In this document: in pieces, positions 9,789 to 19,969 of the stretch
Position numbering within the stretch: position 1 is the first letter of the stretch
Layout: the number at the start of each line of letters is the position of its first letter
Origin: Fremontodendron californicum
Taxonomy: Eukaryota > Streptophyta > Magnoliopsida > Malvales > Malvaceae
Direction: 5' to 3'
Assembly (NCBI GenBank): GCA_030761205.1
Contig: JAULJL010000025.1
Span: forward strand, 7,445,501-7,509,500
Length of the DNA: 64,000 bases
Notes under the pieces: generated by a model
What the model was told of the DNA's origin: nothing
Seen by the model: the letters and a program-made list of their open reading frames with translations, nothing else
Databases searched by the model: none
Made by a program: the position numbers and the translations under genes

Positions 9789-11859
9789 CCAATCTTTTTT
9801 AGCTAGGTGTGATCGGCCACCTATTAAAACCGGTTTTATAAAATATTTTAAAAATTAATTAAAACATTTTAAAAACCAATTTCAAGTCTGCGTTTTAAAC
9901 CAGAGAAATCAAAGAATAGGGTTCGGGAGTCGGTTACGTGCGGGGAAGGATTAGCACCCCCACAACGCCCGTATAAATCGGTACCTTATTAATCGCGCGT
10001 TATCTCAAGTCTCGGTAAAAGTTGGTTTTAAATTTAGTATTTCAAATTAATTCCCAATTTAAAGAAAAATAATTCCATTTTTTTATTGAAAATGATCCGG
10101 AATTTATAAATTCAAAATTTTCATATATTCCCCAACAAACGTGGCAAAATATAGAAATTTTTATTAGTTTTGGAAAACTTTCCGAATCATTCTCCTTTTT
10201 TTTTTGAAAGAAAGATATTCCTTTATTAATAATAATTGATGATATTCCCTCCAGCAAACCCGGTAGAGAATTCATGAATTATTTTAACTCGGGAATATCT
10301 TTATTTTTATTAAAAACCATTATCTTTTTTGAAAACATTTAAAAGAAATGAATATGTATAGGCATGACATAAATAAAATGACATAGCAAAATCTAAATAA
10401 TATAATGCAACCTAAATGTCATGACACATAGAAATTATTATGGCAAGAATCACATATTATATAAAATGCATGAATATAAAAATGCAATGCATGAAATGTA
10501 TTTTTTCCTTTAATTAAGGAAATCCGTATATCTAAAAAGATATCCGGCTACCTTAGGAAAATATGTCAAATTAAATATTCTAAAACCAAAATACTTTGTG
10601 ATTGTTTGAAAACAATTTTGAAAAGCTTGAATAAAAACTGGGCTAAATTTTTTTTTAAATGGCTCTAATTTCCTATGTTTAAAAAAAAAATCCGGACTTG
10701 ACTACCCTTAACCCGGGACTTGAAAAAACATTTTTAGAGTTTAAAAAGGCTTAGAAATTACCCGAAGTCAGTAGCTAACCCTCCTAATCAGCCCACTCTA
10801 AGTAACTTAACCAAAACAGAAAAATGATTTTTCTTTAAATTCGATTCTGACTCCACTGTCCAATTTTAATCCACGATTTGTTACCCTATTTCTAAAACTT
10901 CAAAAAATTCTGAAAAAAATACTGGAAACTCAAGACATGTAAAACTACACGAGAAAAAATCGGCTTAAGTTTTTGATCAAAGATGAATTCCCAGAAAAAT
11001 CAGAGATGTACGAGTTTTTGGAGGAGAAAAAACTGCTTTGTTTTTCTTTAAATTCAATCCTGACCCCACTGTCCAGTTTTAATCCATGATTTTTTTACCC
11101 TATTTTTAAAAATTCCAAAATTCTGAAAAAATTATTGGAGACTCAGGACATGTAAAACTACACGAGAAAAAATCGGCTTAATTTTTTGATCAAAGATGAA
11201 TTCCCAGAAAAAACCAGAGATGTACGAGTTTTTGGAGGAGAAAAAACTGCTTTGTTTTTCTTTAAATTCAATCCTGACTCCACTGTCCAGTTTTAATCCA
11301 AGATTTTTTACCCTATTTTTAAAAATTCCAAAAATTCTAAAAAAATTATTGGAGACACAGGACATGTAAAAATACACGGAAAAAAATCGACTTAATTTTC
11401 TGATCAAAGATGAATTCCCAAAAAAATCGGAGATGTACGAGTTTTGGGTGGAAAAAAAAAACTGCTTTGCCAACACATTTTTTTTTTGTCTTTGATAAAA
11501 TCATTTAAAAATAAAAATATTTGAAACTCATAAAATGACTTGAAAGCAGTAGCTAGGACTTTTTGAAAGTTAGATAAAAATTGGCTAAGTAAAAAAAATC
11601 ACAAAGGTAGAATAATCAATTTGACAAACTTAATTTTCCACAAGTGTGCTCAAGAGAGCATGACTTTGAACCATTAATTGGCTCAAGTCATTATTCAAGT
11701 GGCATGAACATGAAATGCATGAAACAATGCAGCAAACATAATGCATGAAATGCATGGATCTAAACCTAAATGTAAGGAAAATGCATGACACAAATAATAT
11801 GGCCTAGACCTAACATGAACTTGCATGACATTTAATATAACCTAGACCTAAGACATGCA

Positions 11860-12180
11860 TGGCATTTTCACAAACACAAGGCATGCTTAATTCAAAAATC
11901 CAACCAAATATCATGCAAATGCAAAAACCTAACAACTAGCATGACAAAAATACAACACACAATGCAAAACACATGGAGTAGCCAAATGGCCCCAAGCTTC
12001 AACAAGCAAGGCATTTTCACAAACACTTGGTATGCTAGCATGAAAAACTAAGTCATAACACAAAAATCACACAAGCATTTTCACAAACACCTAATATAAC
12101 AAATCTAAAACATGCTCACTAAGATATAAAACAAGAATCATGCAAAGAATCACAGAAGCATTTTCACAAACACTTAATAT
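11860..12180 (-). repeat. Dispersed direct repeats TGTTTGTGAAAATGC in E1 3' LTR
   Basis: The plus strand shows gcattttcacaaacac at about 11863, 12010, 12076 and 12156, separated by partly similar sequence rich in catg. The same motif recurs four or five times at the same place in E2 (28326-28800) and in the solo LTR (60020-60370). Confidence 0.7.
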
Positions 12181-12513
12181 GCTAACCCTCAAACATGCTC
12201 AAATTTAAACAACATGAAAACAGAAAATTAAAAATGCAAAAACATGATATCTAAGACATAAATGGCAACAAACAAAGCAACCAAATTAAATATAACTTAA
12301 GAACATGAAATAACATATTATTTAAAACATCAAAAATAAAGAAAATAGCATAAACAATATGGTAAAATGAATCAAAAATAACAACTTAAAATAAATAATG
12401 TAGGCCATTTGGCCATGGTGAGTTTATTGTAAAAACAAAATGTAAGAAAAATATACTTAAGAAAGGAAATGAAGGAAGAACAAGAAACATTATTTTAAAA
12501 TGAAAACTCACCA

Positions 12514-12768
12514 AGTAGCTTTTGAACGGATTAAGCCATAAACCCTCAGAGTAGCTTTTGAACGGATTAAGCCACAAACCCTCTCACAAGTAGCTTTTGA
12601 ACGGATTAAGCTATAAACCCTCAGAGTAGCTTTTGAACGGATTAAGCTATAAACCCTCAGAGTAGCTTTTGAACGGATTAAGCTATAAACCATCAGAGTA
12701 GCTTTTGAACGGATTAAGCTATAAACCATCAGAGTAGCTTTTGAACGGATTAAGCTACAAACCCTCTC
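12514..12768 (-). repeat. Seven 36-base tandem repeats in E1 3' LTR
   Basis: Units start at 12514, 12550, 12589, 12625, 12661, 12697 and 12733, each containing gtagcttttgaacggatt. The identical seven-copy array is in the 5' LTR at 25631-25885. It lies just downstream of the TATA box on the minus strand, so it would fall in the 5' end of the transcript. It is absent from the E2-type LTRs. Confidence 0.93.
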
Positions 12769-12869
12769 AACAAAAACACTATGACTCACCACCCGGATAA
12801 TCCTAATACAAGTGTATAGACTATCTCACAAGGGGTAGTGGGTGATTTCAACCAAAGGCCAAGACCCCT

Positions 12870-12877
12870 TATTTATA
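12870..12877 (-). promoter_or_regulatory. TATA box of E1 LTR promoter (3' LTR copy)
   Basis: The minus strand reads CTTATAAATAAGG, a strong plant TATA box (TATAAATA). It lies about 100 bases before the 36-base repeats. The same box in the active 5' LTR is at 25987-25994. No equivalent box is evident in the E2 LTR at this place. Confidence 0.65.
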
Positions 12878-14169
12878 AGGTGAGCACCTCATTGGCTTGA
12901 CATTACAAAGGGATGTGGGATTAGGACTTAGGCTCAAAAATACCACTCTTGATTTTTAACCACTTGATTGAAAAAAATCATAAGCTTCCTCCTTCCTTTG
13001 GGCTTGGGCAGGCCAGCACTTCTCTTTTCCAGCCCAGCTCTGATTTTTGAAAGGCCCAAAGAAGCCCTTTTCGGTTGCTTGGATGAAATGACCATTTTGC
13101 CCCCCGTATGCAAATAAATATCAAACGGACTCCAAATTCAATTTTTCTTTTTTTAATACTTCCAAAATAATAAAATATTGAGTTCTGGAAGTTTTCAAAA
13201 TTATCCGAGTCCATTTGCTATTTATTTGGATTTTTTCTTCCCAAAATGTCCTTTTATGCCCCTACTTTTTACCATTTTTTAAACGAGCTCCAAATCAAGA
13301 TTTTTCTTCACCAATCTCTTCAAAATAATTAAAAAGTGTGATCTGGAAGTTTTCATAATTTTTGGAGCTCATTTGGTATTTTTCGGGATTTATCGGCTTG
13401 AATTACTGCATAGGAGGCCCGGGATTTCGCCATTTTGCAAACGAACTCGGAATCAAGATTTTCTTTCGCCAATCTCTTCCAAATAATTTAAAAATGATAT
13501 TTGCAAAATTTCAGAATTTTTGGAGTCCATTTGCTATTTTTCCGGGATTTTCCTTTTTGAATTACTGCATAAGAAACCCGAGATTTGGCCATTTTGCAAA
13601 CGAACTCCGAATCAAGATTTTCTTTTACCAATCTCTTTCAAATGATTTAAGAATGAGATTGACAAATTTTTTATAATTTCCGGAGTCCATTTGCTATTTT
13701 TCCTAAATTTTTCCAATTTTGCCCTTTAACCTCCGAAACCCGGTTTTGCTCAAAACAAGTCCGATTTTCAGATTTTCTTCAATCTGAGCCTTGGGCCATC
13801 CTTTTTAATCATTCCTCATCCATTGGGGGCTTTGGTCTTACCAAGTCGGGCCATTTCTGTGATTCTTCCCGATTTCACCGAAATCCACTAAAACCCTAAT
13901 TCTCGGTTTTTCTCCCGGATTGACTTTCTCTCGGTTTTTCTTGCAAGTGACTTCTCCATTACCCATAGTCAGTGCTTATCTTTCATTTGGAACCTTCAAT
14001 TTCGACCAGTTTGATCGTTTAAGCACTTTTCCCCAAATTTCTCGGATTAGGGTTTCTTTTCTATTGAATCTCCAAATCCCAACTTCCGAAGTCCATATCT
14101 TTCAATGTAGACCTCGGATTATCAAAATTCTTTCTCCATTTTTCAATTGAACTTAAAATCTTGATTTTG

Positions 14170-14265
14170 AAAGTGGGTTGACTTTTACAGTAGTTGACTT
14201 TCTAGGGTTGACTTTTTCGGGTTTGACTTTTTCGGGGTTGACTTTTTTTTAAGTTTGACTTTTTG
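14170..14265 (-). promoter_or_regulatory. W-box cluster in E1 3' LTR
   Basis: Six TTGACT cores are read on the plus strand between 14178 and 14260 (element antisense), spaced about 14-16 bases. This is the same cluster as in the E1 5' LTR (27287-27377). Confidence 0.6.
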
Positions 14266-14368
14266 TGCTCGCCTTCTTAAACTAAGTCTCGGAGTACCAC
14301 CTGCAGGATGAAAACAGTCTTTTTATACTCGGAAACATCAATATGGGAGGAAAACATACCTGTTTAGT

Positions 14369-14466
14369 GGTCCGGACAAAATTAGGTGTCTACAGCTGCC
14401 CCTCTTTGGCTATTGCTGAGAATCAGGAATCAGGCAAAGATAAACCGACACTAATTTTGTACGGTC
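14369..14466 (-). other. Inverted repeat enclosing the PPT of E1
   Basis: The first bases of the 3' LTR (TAGACACCTAATTTTGTCCG on the minus strand) have a near-perfect inverted copy about 50 bases before the LTR (14445-14466 on the plus strand, ccgacactaattttgtacgg). In RNA this would form a stem of about 20 bases with the PPT in the loop. E2 and B have the same arrangement. Confidence 0.7.
14395..14412 (-). promoter_or_regulatory. Polypurine tract of E1
   Basis: The minus strand reads caaagaggggcagc immediately before the TG of the 3' LTR. It is a purine-rich primer site for plus-strand DNA synthesis. E2 (39551-39563) and B (52981-52994) have the same sequence with one or two changes. Confidence 0.85.
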
Positions 14467-14499
14467 AGTGACATCACATGTGAAGGAAAGGGAAAGGGG

Positions 14500-14632
14500 T
14501 TTCTTTTTCATTTTCATTTTTTCATTTTCTATTTTTCATTTTTTTCTTCTTTTTTCTTCTTTTTTTCTTTTTTCTTTTTTCCTTTTTTCTATTTTCTCTT
14601 TTTTCATTTTTTTAATTTTTTTTTAAACAATA
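14500..14632 (-). repeat. A-rich tract (T-rich on plus strand) near the PPT of E1
   Basis: This is a low-complexity run of T with c and a breaks on the plus strand. E2 has the equivalent A-rich tract at 39345-39450 in its own sense direction. Confidence 0.8.
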
Positions 14633-14744
14633 AATTGAAGTTTTTGTCCTTAAATTGAATTCCCTGCCTAAACAAGGCTCGATTCGTCTTAAGGAAACGA
14701 ATTCGATTTTCAAAAGAAAAATTTATGCTCGAAAGGGCTTTAAA

Positions 14745-15530
14745 ATTGGTGCCCGAAGGTCTTAAAATGGTGCCCGGAGGTCTTACCCCTAAAAAACGTT
14801 ATGCCCGGAGGTCTTAAAGATGTTGCCCGGAGGTCTTACCTGTGATTTGAAAAAAATTAAGCCCGGAGGTCTTAAAAATGGTGCCCATAGGCCTTACCCC
14901 TGAAAAAAAAGTTATGCCCGGAGGTCTTAAAGATGTTGCCCGGAGGTCTTACCTGTGATTTGAAAAATTATGCGCTGTATGCGACTTTAAAAATGATGCC
15001 CGGAGGTCTTAAGAATGGTGCCCGGAGGCCTTAACTGTGATTTGAAAAAAATGCGCTGTATGCGACTTTAAAAATGATGCCCGGAGATCTTAAGAATGGT
15101 GCCCGGAGGCCTTACCCGTGATTTGGAAGAAATGCGCTGTATGCGACTTTAAAAATGATGCCCGGAGGTCTTAAGAATGGTGCCCGGAGGCCTTACCCAT
15201 AATTTGGAAGAAATGCGCTGTATGCGACTTTAAAAATGATGCCCGGAGGTCTTAAGAATGGTGCCCGGAGGTCTTACCCATAATTTGGAAGAAATGCGCT
15301 GTATGCGACTTTAAAAATGATGCCCGGAGGTCTTAAGAATGGTGCCCGGAGGCCTTACCCGTGATTTGAAAAAAATGCGCTGTATGCGACTTTAAAAATG
15401 ATGCCCGGAGGTCTTAAGAATAGTGCCCGGAGGCCTTACCCCTGAAAAACGTTATGCCCGGAGGTCTTAAAGATGTTGCCCGGAGGTCTTACCTATGAAT
15501 TATGCCCGGAGGTCTTAAAAATGGTGCTGA
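14745..15530 (-). repeat. 81-base minisatellite in the 3' UTR of E1
   Basis: Units containing atgcccggaggtcttaa and atgcgctgtatgcgac repeat with an 81-base period (for example 15061, 15142, 15223). Simpler variants flank the core of the array. It lies between the gag-distal UTR and the PPT, where E2 and B carry different arrays. Confidence 0.9.
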
Positions 15531-18363
15531 AGAATTGTTGAAAATTAACCTAAAGATTTTGAGAAGATGCGAATGCTTTTTGATGCAAATGCATATGTTG
15601 AATAAGATACGAAATGACTTAAACTGGTGAAAATATCTTTAATGCAAATGTAAATGACTTGGATTGATGCCCATGTTTCATGATGCAGATGCCCCTACTA
15701 ATTGTATTCATGTAACTGGTTTATGAATGGTGTAACTACAATTACCACACATTAATGAAAATGCAATGATTCTAGAAATGATGCAATTGTTTGAGATGAC
15801 ACGAATATGAAGAATGTAAATGTAAAGGTAAAATGCAGATGCTTATGGAATAATGACAGTGCAAATACCCATGAATGATGCAAATGCTTGCCGACACTGT
15901 GCAGTTGTAAAAGCTTGATAGAGAGATGAGTGCTCATGAGTGATGCAAGTGCCCCCGGTTGTTCCTCTAGACTTTGGCTTAGCCTTTCAAATTCATTTTT
16001 CCTCTTCAAATCAGAGTATATCTTCAATTCATTTTGGCTATTCTCTTTGCCCCAACAGTTTTTCAAACTTTCATCAACAGAGATCTGAACCGGGTTCTAT
16101 TCCTTCTTCTCATATCTGGAAGTCAGGACCTATCCTGGCAGTTCTATACCTTTGGGTTAGAAAAAACCCTTGTCTCATGTCAACATCAAAAATGGGTATT
16201 TCAAAAATATTTTTATTTGTTTTCGCATTTTGAAAACTTCTGAACAAAAAATATTAACCCCACAATGTGTGATGTACAAATCTTTTGAAGACTGATGATC
16301 GTTGTCTAAGTATCAATCTGGTTTTTTTTTTTTCAACTGGGATTGGCAAGGCTTGGTATAACATGATTCTGGCTTTTCCAGGAAAACTTCATGACAAAAA
16401 TGTATATCCCTTCTAGGCTCACAAATGGAACAGTTTTTATAAATCATGAATTCATTGAGAACCAAACAAATTCAACCTTCTTTTAGTTTCCATATCAAGG
16501 CATTTTGACAAGCGTCAAGATTGGCCGGGATGTTTAAACTGGAAAGTTGATTTTGGAGGAAAAAAGTTTCAGTTTTTGAAGACAATCCTCTGGATGAGAA
16601 CTGACAATTTGGGGGGTTCAGGAATTCCTAGATGTTTCTTGATGACCACTCCTTTAATAAGATCTTTTCTTTTGGGGTATCGGCACTATCATAGATGGCA
16701 TCGAAAATTTCTAAATTTACTCTAGACCGCCCATTTTTGGGTTTTCGCCCTAGAGTCCCATTCTTTTCATTTTTTTTGTTTTTTTTTTTTGTTCATTGTT
16801 TTACCATGCACTTGAGAATTCTAAATTCTTCCTTAGTGAAATGATAATTCGATGAAATGAGATAAAATCTGAGGAAAAATCTTTCAAATTAAATATTCAT
16901 GCTTGATCAAAATGGACTTTTAAAGCATATAATGTAGGCCATAGCTCAGGGTTCAGAAAGAAAGGATAAATAGGCCCAAAATATGTGTTTGAGGGTAATC
17001 AGATCAAGGATCCTTTCTTGAAGAGGATTTTCTTTGAAGCATGTCCCTTTTGGTCTTTTCATTCCTTTGTTTTTTTTTTTTTTTTTTTTTGCTTTTGGCT
17101 TTCAATTTGCCATATCTCTCACTCATTTTTTCTTTTTTTCATTTTGCCCCCTTTCTTTTTCAAGGGAGTGAGCCCGTCTTTATTCGGGGCTCCATTTGCT
17201 TTGCATCTGTCTTTGAGCTAGGATTCGTTTCTCAATAATCTTTCAAAAAGATCTTTCCTTACATTTGCCCCCTAGTGTAGAGGGTGATCCTTGATCAGGG
17301 TTCAAAGAAGAAAAATTCTTTTGGCTCAAAAGGGGTGACTACGGATAATTTCCTTTTTTATGCGAAAGGAATATGAAAGATGGCCATTCCTCATGTCAAG
17401 CATGAATATTCACTTTGAAAAGCAATCCCCAGGGGAAATAGATAATCAAAATTTCATTTTGCACTTTGGAATCATCCGAATTCTCATATACATGATATCA
17501 CAATTTTTCTCTTTTTTTTTCTTTTTTTCTTTTTTCTTTTTTTCTTTTTTTTTTTGTTTTTTCGTCGCATGCCCCAATGATTCATGCGTTTAGTCCATCC
17601 TTATTCACCATGTATCCATCATTTCCACATATGATGCCCCAATTTGATTAATCAATGAGAATTTGTATCAACGAGGAACATAGCAAGTCCAGGTCTGTAC
17701 TGAAAAGGATGAATTTCAAATCTGAGTTCTTTGAAAAGACAAGGAAAATATGACCCAAAAAACGATTTTCTCATGGGGCAAGGGATAATCTAGTTTAGTC
17801 ATTGTGCCCCAGGGTGTCAATAGTGATGTTTGGGCAATTAGTGTTTTGTGGTTATTGGGAAAGGTCATGAATGGTTTTAGCACAATCTTGACACACACCA
17901 AATTATCAAAATCTAGACTCTTGAAAGAATGTCTCATTTGTTTGAATTTCAAGGAATTCGAAAAATTTCAAAAAATTCATTCCTTTGTTCATAGCCTAAA
18001 CTAGGATTTACATACTTGCTTATTCTGTAATGACAATGGTTTTATGAAGTCAAATCATTCATATTCCTTGAAGCATTAGGTCTTTCAAGTGCTCTTGGTT
18101 TAAGAGATTTAGGCTTAGGAAAATCTAAAGAGAATGGAGAAGGTATTGGGTCATTTGTAACACTGATCATCAATCTTCTTGAGACTATCCATCACTAAAA
18201 ATTCCTTAATGCTTGTTTTTGCAAATTCAAGTTATTGTTGAAACACAACAAACACAAAGCATTTACAATTCAAAATTCATTTAATTCATGTAGATGTTAT
18301 CATGAGACAAGTGCTTTCATCATCACAGTGTATAGAAATACCTGTGTCAAAAACCTAATATGA
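15531..18363 (-). other. Long 3' UTR of E1 without genes
   Basis: About 2.8 kb follows the gag stop. It aligns by eye with E2 35062-37880 (opposite strand) over most of its length, and its part near 16900-17500 also with B 50650-51250 and C 1-262. It holds T-rich runs at 17075-17095 and 17505-17560. I see no conserved domain and no pol remnant. A short frame near 16735-16650 (IFDAIYDSADTPK) is partly shared with E2 36728-36973. Confidence 0.8.
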
Positions 18364-19821
18364 TCATGCACAATGTTTCTTATGACACTTGGCTTCCCCA
18401 TCTTCAAAACTTATCGAACCAGCCTTGATGAGATCTCTGACCTTGTATTTCAAAGCGGGGCAGTTCTCTGTTGAGTGACCTTGATTGCTAGAATGGTACC
18501 CACAACTCTCATTAGCATCATACCAGCTCGGATAAGGGGGCTTCAGAGGCGCTATTTGCATGGGTGTCACAAGGTGATTCTGGATGAGTTGAGGTAGTAT
18601 CTCACTGTATGTCATAGGAATCGGGTCAACCTGATTTCTTTTTCGCTTTTTATGCCCCCTTCGATTACTCCCAAGGGTGTTCGATTGATAGACAGATGTA
18701 AATTCTGGTGTAGTTGCAGTCATTGGTTGGTAGGGATAAAAACCATGAGAGACATTATTCAGGGTAGAGTAAAATGGCTGATATGAGGAGAATTGGGGAG
18801 GTAGGGCAAAGTCTTCCACGACTTGGGCATCTTCCTTTTTCTTTTCAGATGCCCCCTTTTTCTTGGTATTGGATGTTCTTTCTCCTTCAATTTTCCCATC
18901 CTTGATAGAATTCTCAATCATCTCCCCTGAAATTACCATGTCTGAAAAATTCTTTGTGATGTTGCCAACAAGTATATCATAGTACGGGGCCTGCAGTGTA
19001 TTCACAAAAAGGACAATGGTTTCCTTCTGAGTTAAGGACGGTTGTACTTGGACAGCCAAGCTCATCCACCGTTGCACATATTCCTTGAAGCTTTCAGTGG
19101 CTCTTTTCTTCATATTTTGCAAGGTGAGACGATCAGGCGCCATGTCGATCATATGCTTGTACTGGTTTAGAAAAACCCTAGCCAGGTCATTCCAAGAGCG
19201 AATCTGATCCTTGCTCAACTGACTATACCACCTAATTGCGGACCCGCTGAGGCTATCCTGAAAGCAGTGAATTAAAAGCTTATCATTATCTATCTGACTT
19301 GTCATCTTTCGGCAGAACATAGTGATGTGGGCTGATGGATCGGTCGTCCCATCATATTTCACAAAGTCAGGGATCTTGAACTTAGGAGGAATGACTAAAT
19401 CGAGGACCAAGCATCGTTCTTTCGCCTCCACACTCCCGAATACATCTGTTCTTTCTATTGCCTGGAGCCTTTCATCTAACAATTGATATTTCCCTTGGGA
19501 ATCTGCCAACTCAACCTCATTTACTGCAACCCTTTTCAACTTTGCCTGTTCAGCCGGATCATCTGAGTTTAGGACATTGACGGGGTTAACAGTGTTCTGG
19601 GCATTACTTATTGCGACCTCATCTTGGCCCTTTTGTACCTCTAACCCTTCTCCGGCGACAAAGTTTTCGGTGTATCCTTTTCCCTTGATTACAGCAGACA
19701 TTAGCTCCATCAGTTTAGTCATCTGATCCTTAGATTCTGCTTGAGATTTTGCTAGCTGTTCTCGCAATTCTCTCTGTTCCCTTTCCATTTTTTCCATTCG
19801 GGCAATTTGTTCATCCTCCAT
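18364..19821 (-). CDS. Gag polyprotein of E1 (intact)
   Basis: This is an uninterrupted 485-residue reading from the ATG at 19821 (MEDEQIARMEKMEREQRELR). The open frame extends 16 codons further upstream but without an ATG. Order of parts: an N-terminal coiled coil (residues 1-50), a variable linker, the capsid-type Retrotrans_gag region (about 120-300, with IRWYSQLSKDQIRSWNDLA and MAPDRLTLQNMKKRATESF), a lysine-rich and proline/tyrosine-rich part, and a zinc knuckle of the form C-x2-H-x5-H-x4-C (CGYHSSNQGHSTENC, about 440-454). It would build the cytoplasmic virus-like particle and bind RNA. It ends soon after the knuckle with no protease or RT downstream. The aligned gag of C has stops and shifts, so this copy is notably well kept. 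A possible splice acceptor, tttaatacag, lies just upstream. Confidence 0.88.
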   Translation of the reverse strand: MEDEQIARMEKMEREQRELREQLAKSQAESKDQMTKLMELMSAVIKGKGYTENFVAGEGLEVQKGQDEVAISNAQNTVNPVNVLNSDDPAEQAKLKRVAVNEVELADSQGKYQLLDERLQAIERTDVFGSVEAKERCLVLDLVIPPKFKIPDFVKYDGTTDPSAHITMFCRKMTSQIDNDKLLIHCFQDSLSGSAIRWYSQLSKDQIRSWNDLARVFLNQYKHMIDMAPDRLTLQNMKKRATESFKEYVQRWMSLAVQVQPSLTQKETIVLFVNTLQAPYYDILVGNITKNFSDMVISGEMIENSIKDGKIEGERTSNTKKKGASEKKKEDAQVVEDFALPPQFSSYQPFYSTLNNVSHGFYPYQPMTATTPEFTSVYQSNTLGSNRRGHKKRKRNQVDPIPMTYSEILPQLIQNHLVTPMQIAPLKPPYPSWYDANESCGYHSSNQGHSTENCPALKYKVRDLIKAGSISFEDGEAKCHKKHCA

Positions 19822-19969
19822 AGCACCAGCCTGTATTAAAAGTGTACTCAGTACTTCTTCTGATTTCAAATGGAAATTCTTTCAAAGACTCCTAAAGCCA
19901 AGCCAACTTCTATTTTATTTCCCCCAAATGTATGTCATGATGAATGAGCCATGAATGCAATTTGATGCA
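19822..19969 (-). other. Region upstream of E1 gag with possible splice acceptor
   Basis: The minus strand has cttttaatacag just before the gag ATG. E2 has the same tttaatacag at about 34630-34640. A spliced leader joining to gag would be in keeping with the long array-filled leader, but no donor was identified. Confidence 0.35.

Larger units (their letters stand above)
9638..14394 (-). repeat. 3' LTR of E1
   Basis: On the minus strand it begins TGTAGACACCTAATTTTGTC at 14394 and ends GGTTGCGACA at 9638. Its order along the minus strand is W-box cluster, 159-base repeats, TATA box, 36-base repeats, a region with repeated TGTTTGTGAAAATGC, and the conserved U5 block. Compared with the E2 LTR, the stretch from about 12960 to 12500 (promoter and 36-base repeats) is unrelated, and the tttcatttaga-type repeats of E2 are missing. 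Confidence 0.95.

Noticed and set aside
12508..12792. 94-codon repeated LIRSKAT peptide as a gene
   Set aside because: The nominal start is GTG and the frame is made of the 36-base repeats; noted only as a possible upstream ORF.
13362..13676. Open frames reading FLNYCIGGPGFGHFANE-type peptides, antisense in several LTRs (also 8786-9100, 26513-26821, 40309-40716)
   Set aside because: They follow from the 159-base U3 repeat, whose length is a multiple of 3; antisense to the element, mostly no proper start, no known domain.
13920..14150. 76-codon antisense frame recurring in LTRs (also 27034-27264, 8285-8494, 39809-40018)
   Set aside because: Shared only because the LTRs are homologous; starts with TTG in E1 and covers the W-box/U3 region.
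14745..15530. CRISPR-like look of regularly spaced repeats
   Set aside because: Spacers are themselves repeated, there are no cas genes, and the setting is a plant retrotransposon 3' UTR.
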